Positions 1 through 6,461 of a DNA stretch of 9,165 bases are shown here, piece by piece; within the stretch, counting starts at the first letter, position 1; every line of letters begins with the position of its first letter. This stretch comes from Anaerolineae bacterium (GTDB taxonomy: Bacteria > Chloroflexota > Anaerolineae > B4-G1): assembly GCA_030612185.1 (NCBI GenBank), contig JAUWOI010000143.1, forward strand, positions 1 through 9,165. Reading direction: 5' to 3'. Under the pieces are notes generated by a model that was not told the origin of the DNA, did not search any database, and saw only the letters and a list, made by a program, of their open reading frames with translations. The position numbers were made by a program, and so were the translations under genes.

Positions 1-1548
1 CAGGCGAGACTGGTAGGCCTGGGAGTTGGCGACGAACTCCTCAATGCTCTCTCCCATCTCGACCCCCGCGATGTTAAAGGTCTGGTCGTACTGGAAATCG
101 TGCCAGGCCCACTTGTCCCAATCCGGCGGCCAGAGTTCATCGGGCGCGAACATCCGGCGCAGCGTTTCCAAGTCCGGCAGCGCCTGGGCGCCAAACTCGC
201 TGACGAACGGCGCGCGTGGCAACTGGCAGAACTCGGTGTAGTGGCCGTGGTACCAGCCTGGATAGGGGTGGTAGTGGAAGTCGGAGGCGATGTCCACGTA
301 CCGGGTGCTATCCGCCTCGCGAGCCACCTGCGCCAGCAGCGGGTCGAGCGTATGCCGGTTGACGCTAGGCTCGTTGTGACAACACCAGACGACGATGCTG
401 GGGTGGTTGTACAGCCAGTCTATCATATCGGCTAACTGCCCCGCCGCGCGTTGGTAGAGATCGTCCGACTCCTCGTAACTCCACTGCAGGGCGAAATCCT
501 GCCACACCAGGATGCCGGCCTCGTCACAGGCAGCGTACAGTTCATCCCGGTTGACGTGGGCGTGGACGCGGACGAAGTTGACGTTGGCCCCGCGCAGCAA
601 CTGGACGTCGGTGCCGATCATCTCAGCATCGTACTCGCTGAGCCACTGGGTGGGGATGATGTTCGTCCCACGGGGAAAAAAGCGACGCCCGTTGATACGG
701 AATTCCCAGTCGTCGCTTATCTCGATCTGCCGGATGCCGAATCGTTCGCGGGCAACATCCACTACCTGCCCGTCCACGACCAGCGTGACGTCGGCGGTGT
801 AGAGCGGCTGGTCACCCTGGTCCCACGGCCACCACAGCGCCGGCTCCTCCACGCGCTGGACGACGACGATCTCCTGTGTGCCCGTGGTCAGGCTGACCGG
901 GCGGTCGGTCTCCAGGGGCGGGCCTTCGAAATTGGCCGGAATGAAACGCAACCGTAGTTCTGCCTGGCAGTTGCCGGGCGAGACCAATCGGCAGGTGACA
1001 CGCAGGCGGGCGCTGCCGTCCTCCAGCAGGATGGGCGCGACGCGCACGCGCTCGATGTAGGTGGGACTGTGCCATAACAACTCGACGTCGTTCCAGATAC
1101 CGCCGGTGTTGCAATCCTGGCCGTGCTCTGGGTCCCACGATCCGGGGCGGCAGTCGTGGTGGCTGAAGATGCCCTTGATCAGCGTCTTGGCGTGGGGCCA
1201 GATCTCGACGGGATCCTGAGGCGAATCAACCTCCACGACCAGTTCGTTCTCGCCTGATCGCAGCGCTGGCGTGGCCTCGAACTCAAAGGGCTGAAAATAC
1301 CCCTCGTGTGCACCGAGAAGGACGTCGTTCAGCCACACCCGGGTGCGGTAGTCCACGCCCAGGAAACGGAGCGTGGCTCGTTTCCCCTCCGGCAGCGCGT
1401 CGAGCCGGAATGTGCGGCGAAAGGTGACGGTCCCGGTGTAGTCTGGCAGGCCGGCCAGGTGCCAGTTGGAGGGAATGGTCATCTCCCCCGTCTGGCCGTC
1501 GGCTGTCTCATAGTGCCAGATGCCGTTGATTGAAAGGGTCTCGTGCAT
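1..1548 (-). CDS. Glycoside hydrolase family 2 enzyme, beta-mannosidase/beta-galactosidase-like (C-terminus off window)
   Basis: Reading the minus strand from ATG 1548 gives 516 codons open to the left edge. Three GH2 parts are visible: an N-terminal jelly-roll sugar-binding domain (about residues 3-170, with NGIWHYE and SNWHLAGLPDYTG), an immunoglobulin-like domain (about 180-275), and the start of the TIM barrel (from about 280, NGRRFFPRGTN). The expected catalytic pair is present: acid/base E393 in VVWCCHNEPS and nucleophile E451 in FVSEFGAQALPD. Family knowledge says this is a retaining exo-beta-glycosidase. The SEFGAQ context resembles beta-mannosidase-like members more than LacZ, but substrate is not decided. 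There is no signal peptide, so it is probably cytosolic. An ATG at 1554 is also in frame, but AAGGAG lies 2 nt before it and 8 nt before ATG 1548, so 1548 is preferred. It follows the MATE gene by 29 nt and is probably cotranscribed with it. Confidence 0.92.
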   Translation of the reverse strand, partial: MHETLSINGIWHYETADGQTGEMTIPSNWHLAGLPDYTGTVTFRRTFRLDALPEGKRATLRFLGVDYRTRVWLNDVLLGAHEGYFQPFEFEATPALRSGENELVVEVDSPQDPVEIWPHAKTLIKGIFSHHDCRPGSWDPEHGQDCNTGGIWNDVELLWHSPTYIERVRVAPILLEDGSARLRVTCRLVSPGNCQAELRLRFIPANFEGPPLETDRPVSLTTGTQEIVVVQRVEEPALWWPWDQGDQPLYTADVTLVVDGQVVDVARERFGIRQIEISDDWEFRINGRRFFPRGTNIIPTQWLSEYDAEMIGTDVQLLRGANVNFVRVHAHVNRDELYAACDEAGILVWQDFALQWSYEESDDLYQRAAGQLADMIDWLYNHPSIVVWCCHNEPSVNRHTLDPLLAQVAREADSTRYVDIASDFHYHPYPGWYHGHYTEFCQLPRAPFVSEFGAQALPDLETLRRMFAPDELWPPDWDKWAWHDFQYDQTFNIAGVEMGESIEEFVANSQAYQSRL

Positions 1549-1556
1549 TTCCATTG

Positions 1557-1562
1557 CTCCTT
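1557..1562 (-). promoter_or_regulatory. Shine-Dalgarno AAGGAG of the GH2 gene
   Basis: AAGGAG on the minus strand ends 8 nt before ATG 1548 and only 2 nt before the in-frame ATG at 1554. The spacing selects the second ATG as the start. Confidence 0.8.
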
Positions 1563-1577
1563 GTGGTGGTTGCTTCC

Positions 1578-2915
1578 TTATATTCGTTTCAGTTTCCAGC
1601 GTCCCTGGCGAAAGCGTAGCAGCATCAGCGCCGCCTGTGAGGCCCAGCCCAGTACCAGGGCGAGCCAGATTCCGCTCACTCCGAGGCCAGCCGGCCGAGA
1701 GAGCAGGTATGCCAGGGGAACCTGGATGAGGAACAATGCAATCAGGTTGATGACCATTGGAGAAGACGTATCGCCTGCTCCTGCCTGGGCCGATTCCAAC
1801 ACACAACTCAGCATGAAGCAGAACTGCCCGACACTGAGCAGGCGTATAGCGTGTGTGCCAATCGCGATGGTTTCTGCATCACGGCTGAACAGTACTATAA
1901 CCTGCGGAGCGAAAAACGCCAGCAGCCCCAGGACGCAGCCGCTGACCAGCAGCACTGCGCGGGCGATGAGTGTGACCGAGCGGGCCGCACGTTCGGGCTG
2001 AGCCGCGCCCAGGTTCTGTCCCACCATTGCCGGTGTAGCGCCGGACACTCCCAGGCTTGGGATCAGGGTGAAGGCGAAAGTTCGCCGCGCGATCATCCAC
2101 GCCGCCAGCGTCGGCGCACCATACGAGGAGATGAGTCGGGTGAGCAGCGACATCGCCAGGTTGGGTGTGCCGCGCTGTACTACGGCGGGCAGCGCGATGC
2201 GCAGGATGCGGGCCATCATTGGGAGATCCAGTCTCAAGTTGCGCAGGTCCAGGCGTACAGGTGCTCGACCCGCGACGAGTACAGCCAGTCCCCAAACCAT
2301 CCCCAATCCGTTCGATCCGATCAACGCCAGCGCCGCGCCTTCCAGTCCCATCCAGCCCACCAGCAGCGGCTCCGCAACGAGCAACGCGCCTGTGCTGAGC
2401 AGCGTCATGTGCAGCATCACGCTGGGAGCGCCAGCAGCGTTGGTCATGAAGCCAACGCTGGGCACCATCTCCATCGCGATGAGACCAGCGAAGATGATGC
2501 GGGCGTAGCGCAAGGCCGGCGGCAGTGTGGCGGCGTCGGCACCGGCGAGCGTCAGCAAGGGCCGGGCGAAGGCCATGCCGACGAGCCCCAGGCTCCCGGC
2601 AGCGATGATCATCAGGATTATTGCCTGAAGTACCGCCAGGTTGGCCCTGTCCTGATCTTTGGCGCCGACGTAACGCGCCACCACTGCACCGCTGGCGCGG
2701 CACAGCGCCATCAGGACGCTGATCATCACGAAGCGCACTGACATAGTGAGTACTGCGGCGGCCTGGGCGTCGGGTCCTAGTTGCCCCAACCATAAGGCAT
2801 CGTAGACGCCGGGCAGCAGGAAGAGCGCCTGGCTGATGGTGATCGGCCAGGTCAGGCTCCAGATATTGTGGGCCAGGCTGCCCCGGGTGATGTCACGCTG
2901 ACGGCCCGGTTTCAC
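1578..2915 (-). CDS. MATE-family multidrug/metabolite efflux protein
   Basis: A 445-residue very hydrophobic protein, the usual MATE length, expected to form 12 membrane helices as two homologous six-helix halves. The duplication is visible: VARYVGAKDQDRA (about 79-91) in the first half matches VGQNLGAAQPERA (about 298-310) in the second. QAGAGDTSSPM (about 377-387) is another MATE hallmark. Members are inner-membrane antiporters that export cationic or amphipathic compounds using Na+ or H+ gradients. Substrate and coupling ion cannot be read here. The start is GTG, preceded by GGTGG (2923-2927) with a 7-nt spacer. It lies 59 nt after the ABC ATPase and 29 nt before the GH2 gene, same strand, so probably the same transcript. 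Long open frames overlap it on both strands but are shadows. Confidence 0.95.
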   Translation of the reverse strand: MKPGRQRDITRGSLAHNIWSLTWPITISQALFLLPGVYDALWLGQLGPDAQAAAVLTMSVRFVMISVLMALCRASGAVVARYVGAKDQDRANLAVLQAIILMIIAAGSLGLVGMAFARPLLTLAGADAATLPPALRYARIIFAGLIAMEMVPSVGFMTNAAGAPSVMLHMTLLSTGALLVAEPLLVGWMGLEGAALALIGSNGLGMVWGLAVLVAGRAPVRLDLRNLRLDLPMMARILRIALPAVVQRGTPNLAMSLLTRLISSYGAPTLAAWMIARRTFAFTLIPSLGVSGATPAMVGQNLGAAQPERAARSVTLIARAVLLVSGCVLGLLAFFAPQVIVLFSRDAETIAIGTHAIRLLSVGQFCFMLSCVLESAQAGAGDTSSPMVINLIALFLIQVPLAYLLSRPAGLGVSGIWLALVLGWASQAALMLLRFRQGRWKLKRI

Positions 2916-2974
2916 ATCTTCACCACCAACTCCCAGCCCGCCGTTGCCTGCCGGTGCTTGATCTCGACTCGTTA

Positions 2975-3982
2975 TTAGCCCTCCAGTCTCTCACCGATAG
3001 ATGAGCGCTCGTAGATCTCTCGCACAATCGTCTCAATCTCGGGCTCCTCGATGCTGATGTCCTTTAGCGGATACTTTTGGGCCAGCGCGGTGATGAGTTC
3101 AGAGGCAGAGACCTGCCGCCGGTCGAAGCGAAAGCGGCTCCGCCGACCTTTGCGTTCCATCAGTTCCGCCTGGTCAATCTCGACGTGGGGCACATTGTCT
3201 GCAAAGTCTACCACAAGTATCCGATAAGGCATGATCCGTTCCTTCATGTCCGCGATAGCGCCGTCGTAGATGATGCGTCCCTCGTCAATGATCATCATAC
3301 GCTCACAGACCTTTTCAATGTCCGACAGATCGTGGGTCGTCAGCAAAACGGTGACCTGCCGCTCCTCGTTCAATTGCTGGAGGAAAGAGCGAAAGCGGTC
3401 TTTGGCTATCACGTCCACACCGATGGTCGGTTCATCGAGGAACAGGATGTCGGGGTTGTGGAGCAGCGCCGCGACCAGGTCCGAGCGCATGCGTTGCCCC
3501 AGGCTGAGTTGGCGCACCGGCGTATCCTGGAACTCGTGCAGATTGAGCATGTCGTTGAACAATTCCAGGTTGGCCTCGTAGGTGCTCGTCGGGATCTTGT
3601 AGATCTCTTTCAGCAGCCGCAGGCTCTCGATGACGGGCACGTCCCACCAGAGTTGCGTCTTTTGCCCAAACACCACGCCGATGCGGTACGCCAGCCGCTT
3701 CCGGTCGCGGTGGGGTATCAGTCCATCAACCTCCACCTCCCCCGAGGTGGGCAGGAGGATGCCGGTCAACATTTTGATGGTCGTTGATTTGCCCGCGCCG
3801 TTCGGGCCGACGTAGCCCACCATCTCTCCTCTCTCAATGGCAAAAGTGATCCCGTCAACGGCCACCTTTGACGTGCGTTCGAGCGAAAACAGATTGCGCA
3901 CCGCCGCAAAGCGCCCCGTCTTGCGGACCGGCACTTTAAAATGCTTACTCAGTTCCCGTACCTGGATGACTGACGTTGACAA
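2975..3982 (-). CDS. ABC-2 exporter ATP-binding protein (COG4586 type)
   Basis: 335 residues with a complete nucleotide-binding domain: Walker A GPNGAGKST (59-67), Q-loop Q107 in GQKTQLWWD, signature LSLGQ (159-163), Walker B ILFLDEP with catalytic E184, D-loop IGVD and H-loop H217 in TTHD. The GQKTQLWWD context and the roughly 85-residue C-terminal extension after about residue 250 fit the COG4586 group, whose members pair with two ABC-2-type permeases. Both partners lie directly upstream. It powers export at the inner membrane. Some relatives are annotated as viologen exporters (from memory); the substrate here is unknown. The start is TTG 3982, well supported by AAGGAG 8 nt upstream. The 51-nt gap to the preceding permease is mostly a perfect inverted repeat. 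Confidence 0.97.
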   Translation of the reverse strand: MSTSVIQVRELSKHFKVPVRKTGRFAAVRNLFSLERTSKVAVDGITFAIERGEMVGYVGPNGAGKSTTIKMLTGILLPTSGEVEVDGLIPHRDRKRLAYRIGVVFGQKTQLWWDVPVIESLRLLKEIYKIPTSTYEANLELFNDMLNLHEFQDTPVRQLSLGQRMRSDLVAALLHNPDILFLDEPTIGVDVIAKDRFRSFLQQLNEERQVTVLLTTHDLSDIEKVCERMMIIDEGRIIYDGAIADMKERIMPYRILVVDFADNVPHVEIDQAELMERKGRRSRFRFDRRQVSASELITALAQKYPLKDISIEEPEIETIVREIYERSSIGERLEG

Positions 3983-3990
3983 TGTCGTCT

Positions 3991-3996
3991 CTCCTT
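3991..3996 (-). promoter_or_regulatory. Shine-Dalgarno AAGGAG fixing a TTG start of the ABC ATPase
   Basis: AAGGAG on the minus strand, 8 nt before TTG 3982. No ATG or GTG at suitable spacing competes. The site lies 5 nt downstream of a strong inverted repeat (4002-4034). Confidence 0.85.
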
Positions 3997-4001
3997 ACGT
4001 T

Positions 4002-4034
4002 AGACCTGACAGGTTTCCGAAACCTGTCAGGTCT
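4002..4034. repeat. Perfect 33-nt inverted repeat between permease and ATPase genes
   Basis: Arms AGACCTGACAGGTTTC (4002-4017) and GAAACCTGTCAGGTCT (4019-4034) are exact reverse complements around a single C. As RNA this would be a 14-15 bp hairpin with a tiny loop. Its first transcribed base is the last base of the permease TGA stop, and its end is 5 nt from the ATPase ribosome-binding site. No T-run follows on the minus strand, so it is not a standard intrinsic terminator. I recall similar palindromes as dispersed repeats in Chloroflexota genomes, unverified. It could be a mobile palindromic element, an mRNA-stabilising hairpin, or a control on ATPase translation. Confidence 0.93.
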
Positions 4035-4846
4035 CAACTCCCCGAACTTGTGTATCCCGCCAACCCCTTCCGCCAGACCAGCGAACCCAATGCTAGCAGG
4101 ATACCGGCCACGACGGGTGACAGGAAACCCAACCCGGCGATACCCATTGCGTTGGGCTTGCCGAGCAATTGCGTGAGCGGATAATAGTTCATAAACGCGA
4201 TGGGAAGAAAGCCGGTGACAAAGATGCGAAACCCCTGCCCAAAGACGTCAATAGGATAATTCTGGCTGAGCATCTTAATTCTCATTGAGAGCCAAAAGAT
4301 TGACTGCGAGCGCCCCGTCCAGAAGGCCAGCGTCCCGATGATCCAGGCGATGCAGGTCTCGATCACCGTGCCCGACAGGACCGCCACGGCAAAGAAGGCC
4401 CACTGCCCGGCGGGCCAGTCGAGACCGAGGTTGCGGTACGCCATGGTAAAGGCGGCAGTGGCAAAAACCACGTCGCCCACGCCCATGTAATTGACCTCGC
4501 GGCCCAGAAATTGCAGCAGGACACTGCACGGACGAACGAGGTACTGGTCAAAGCGACCGTGCAGGATGTCATCTTCCAGGGTACTGAGGTGCCAAAAGAA
4601 CACCGCGTAGATACTGTGGCTCAACAACCACATACCGTAAAGCATGACGATCTCCCAAAACTGCCATCCTGCCAGGACACGGAAGCGACTCACCATGACC
4701 CAGGTGAGGGAGAGATTGATCGCGTTGAGGATGATCACGCCGACCGTCCCGACCAAAAAGTCGGAGCGGTACTCCAGGCGCGAGCGGATGGCGATGCCGA
4801 TGAACTTGAAATACAGGTGTAGGGATTCTCGTAGAGATTCTATCAT
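4034..4846 (-). CDS. ABC-2 family exporter permease (COG3694 type)
   Basis: A 270-residue membrane protein with about six hydrophobic segments, the usual size for this permease type. The C-terminal motif GFLPIAFMNYYPLTQLLGK (about 212-230) and the ending GLAGYTSSGS are typical of the COG3694 half of this two-permease exporter. A cytoplasmic-looking segment, ILHGRFDQYLVRP (about 94-106), corresponds to RLGTLELDLMKP in the partner permease and may contact the ATPase (inference). It should form a heterodimer in the inner membrane with the permease encoded just upstream. The ATG directly follows the partner's TAA with no gap, and GGGAGGG is the ribosome-binding site, so translation is probably coupled. 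The stop codon shares its last base with the inverted repeat, but the C-terminus looks normal, so that repeat did not truncate it. Confidence 0.95.
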   Translation of the reverse strand: MIESLRESLHLYFKFIGIAIRSRLEYRSDFLVGTVGVIILNAINLSLTWVMVSRFRVLAGWQFWEIVMLYGMWLLSHSIYAVFFWHLSTLEDDILHGRFDQYLVRPCSVLLQFLGREVNYMGVGDVVFATAAFTMAYRNLGLDWPAGQWAFFAVAVLSGTVIETCIAWIIGTLAFWTGRSQSIFWLSMRIKMLSQNYPIDVFGQGFRIFVTGFLPIAFMNYYPLTQLLGKPNAMGIAGLGFLSPVVAGILLALGSLVWRKGLAGYTSSGS

Positions 4847-5641
4847 TTACCCTCCCTGTATCGTGATGCGCCGTTGCACGCGCGCCCAGCATAGCCGGGC
4901 CACGAGGAACAATCCAACGGCCCAGGCAGCCTGAGAGAGGAGGGCACTTTCCAGGCTGCCCTCGTAAGCGCCGACGTAGATGGACATGGGGACAAAATAA
5001 ACTGCCTGGAAAGGGAGGGCAGCGGCGATGGCAGCCAGCGCTGGCGGAAACATCCACAGGGGCACGACCTGGCCGGACGCGAAGCGCACCAGCGAGTGGT
5101 AGGCCCAGGCATAACTGCGAATGTCGAGGGTGACAATGGATAACATCCCCATCAGGAAACTGAGGACAAAGATGACCAGGTAGCCCAGGGCCAGACTGGC
5201 CAGGAAAGCGAACCCCGCCTGCACGCTGATGGGAGGCCTAAAGTCGAGGAACAGGCAGGCAAAAACCACGCCCGGCACACATCGGGTCAACAACTCGACG
5301 CCGAGGTCGCCCACGCTGCGACTGAGCATGTGGAACATGAAGTCGAGTGGCTTCATCAGGTCAAGTTCCAGTGTCCCCAAACGAACCTGTTCAGCGATAT
5401 AGTACTGGATACGCATAGCAGAGCGCATGATGGGGATGAGCAGTATGCCCAGCACCCCGTAGGTTGTCATGCGTTCCAGGTCCATCCCGAAGGCGTGAGG
5501 GCTTTGCCGGTAGAGGATGGTCCAGATGGAATAGTTGGCATACATCATGATAAAGAGACCCGGCGTGATGAGCCAAAAGTCGAGCCGGTAGATCCAGGCA
5601 TTGTGGAAAGCGGTGCGGATGAACGCGGATAGAACCCTCAT
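4847..5641 (-). CDS. ABC-2 family exporter permease (COG4587 type)
   Basis: A 264-residue membrane protein with about six hydrophobic segments. Family-typical features are the early charged-then-hydrophobic segment YRLDFWLITPG, the segment VRLGTLELDLMKPLD (about 86-100), the late motif SGQVVPLWMFPP (about 189-200) followed by LPFQAVYFVPMSIYVG, and the ending TIQGG. It is the partner of the permease encoded directly downstream; with the ATPase they make a three-gene exporter. Start ATG 5641 has no Shine-Dalgarno sequence. Instead a near-consensus promoter ends 6 nt before it, so the mRNA probably begins at or next to the ATG. This is the first gene of the export unit. The transported compound is unknown. 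Confidence 0.95.
   Translation of the reverse strand: MRVLSAFIRTAFHNAWIYRLDFWLITPGLFIMMYANYSIWTILYRQSPHAFGMDLERMTTYGVLGILLIPIMRSAMRIQYYIAEQVRLGTLELDLMKPLDFMFHMLSRSVGDLGVELLTRCVPGVVFACLFLDFRPPISVQAGFAFLASLALGYLVIFVLSFLMGMLSIVTLDIRSYAWAYHSLVRFASGQVVPLWMFPPALAAIAAALPFQAVYFVPMSIYVGAYEGSLESALLSQAAWAVGLFLVARLCWARVQRRITIQGG
4850..4856 (-). promoter_or_regulatory. Shine-Dalgarno GGGAGGG inside the end of the upstream permease gene
   Basis: GGGAGGG on the minus strand lies within the last codons of the upstream permease. GGAGG is 4 nt from ATG 4846, with the TAA stop directly before the ATG. This arrangement favours translational coupling and balanced amounts of the two permeases. Confidence 0.75.
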
Positions 5642-5647
5642 AATAAG

Positions 5648-5676
5648 ATTATACGACAGATTCCCGCCTTCGCCAA
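5648..5676 (-). promoter_or_regulatory. Sigma-70-type promoter, probably giving a leaderless transcript
   Basis: On the minus strand, -35 TTGGCG (5671-5676; 4 of 6 consensus), a 17-nt spacer, and a perfect -10 TATAAT (5648-5653). Six bases (CTTATT) separate the -10 from ATG 5641, so the expected start point is the A of the ATG or one base away. There is no ribosome-binding site before that ATG, which agrees with leaderless translation. It would drive the permease pair and probably the ATPase, MATE and GH2 genes. Confidence 0.72.
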
Positions 5677-5738
5677 TGCCGTCGCTGTCTCTGTGCCATG
5701 TGTCACGCCCTGAAAATTAGACCAGCCCTCGTCTCCGG

Positions 5739-5817
5739 TCGGTCAGCAGACACGCGTGTTGGGCGGCTCGGTCAGGGAGCGTGTGCGCCCTGGAGGGCAG
5801 ACACGTGGGTCTGCCCC
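5739..5817. repeat. Intergenic palindrome-rich repeat region
   Basis: This stretch of the 175-nt gap (5642-5816) is rich in short symmetries. There is an 8-bp direct repeat TCGGTCAG (5739-5746 and 5768-5775), a perfect 10-bp palindrome ACACGCGTGT (5750-5759), and an inverted repeat GGGCAGAC / GTCTGCCC (5795-5802 and 5809-5816) with a 6-nt loop. The last one starts at the stop of the kinase gene. No T-run follows on the minus strand, so a classic terminator is not supported. GGGGCAGAC-type palindromes are, from memory, common dispersed repeats in Chloroflexota. No gene is visible in the gap; its remaining part (5642-5738) holds the promoter and nothing else I recognise. Confidence 0.6.
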
Positions 5818-6452
5818 TACTTTCTCTGAATGTGCCAATCTGGTAAGCGGGCAGTCGGGTCAGCGTTCGTCACGTGAAAGTTGGCCGTGAGATGCGGGCG
5901 CTCCGTGGCGATGTAGTGGTCTTCGGCTGGCATCCAATCGTGTTCCCATCGAGCACGCGCGGCCTCCCCATCGCGAACGATCCCACGCGCCAGTCGAATG
6001 GGGCGTGGACAGTCAATCCAGATCGTGAGATCATAGAGAGCCCGCAACTCGCGCCGTAATGCGTAGACTCCTTCGACAATGACTACCTGATAATCTGCAA
6101 GTGTCTGCCACTCGGCCAGCCTGTCAGTCGGCCAGTCATAGCGTTGATAGGATGCCGGTTGATGGTGCACCAGCGGGATGAGAACCTGGTAGCGTAATCG
6201 TTGCCAGTCAAAATCACCGCCGAGCGGCTTGTCGGTGCTGCATCCTGTTGGCCGCTGGGTGGATGGGAGAAAAAAATCGTCCATACGGACGATGGTGACC
6301 GAGATACGCTCTTGTTGCAGCCGTCTGGCGAGTGCTGTGGCAAAGGTGCTCTTTCCGGCGCCGCCTGGCCCGTCAATCCCCATCAGGAGCGGGAGATGCT
6401 CCGGAATAGAGCGTGGCAGCATTGTGGTCACGATGGTCAGAAGTTCTTCCAT
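5817..6452 (-). CDS. Uridine-kinase-like P-loop kinase
   Basis: A 211-residue soluble protein with the fold of the uridine kinase/phosphoribulokinase group: Walker A GPGGAGKST (28-36), RMDDFF (56-61), where an acidic residue typically serves the acceptor, VIVEGVYAL (about 124-132) at the Walker B-like strand, and a basic helix RARWEHDWMPAEDHYI (about 165-182) fitting the lid. Length is close to bacterial uridine kinases (about 210). The family phosphorylates nucleosides or similar small hydroxyl compounds with ATP or GTP. The diverged middle region does not let me assign uridine as the substrate. Start ATG 6452 is 9 nt after the AAA/TPR gene and lacks a strong ribosome-binding site, suggesting coupling to the preceding gene. 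Its TAG stop shares its last base with the edge of a palindromic repeat that may have supplied it. Confidence 0.88.
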   Translation of the reverse strand: MEELLTIVTTMLPRSIPEHLPLLMGIDGPGGAGKSTFATALARRLQQERISVTIVRMDDFFLPSTQRPTGCSTDKPLGGDFDWQRLRYQVLIPLVHHQPASYQRYDWPTDRLAEWQTLADYQVVIVEGVYALRRELRALYDLTIWIDCPRPIRLARGIVRDGEAARARWEHDWMPAEDHYIATERPHLTANFHVTNADPTARLPDWHIQRK

Positions 6453-6461
6453 ACAAAGAGT

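Noticed and set aside
451..957. Plus-strand open frame of 168 codons
   Set aside because: It is antisense to the GH2 gene, whose catalytic motifs and domain order are intact. The plus-strand product shows no domain features.
1851..2793. Long open frames on the plus strand (1851-2741) and in another minus frame (1879-2793)
   Set aside because: Both lie wholly inside the MATE gene, which has clear family motifs and membrane composition. Their products are rich in Arg, Gln, His and Ala with no recognisable motif, as expected for shadows in GC-rich coding DNA.
3077..3787. Plus-strand open frame of 236 codons
   Set aside because: It is antisense to the ABC ATPase with all nucleotide-binding motifs present. 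The plus product is a mirror of those codons.
5795..5816. Intrinsic terminator after the kinase gene
   Set aside because: The 8-bp hairpin is real, but no T-run follows on the minus strand, so I call it only a repeat. Factor-independent termination is not supported.
5739..5817. CRISPR-like or tandem repeat array in the intergenic region
   Set aside because: Only two 8-bp direct repeats and short palindromes are present, with no regular unit and spacer pattern.
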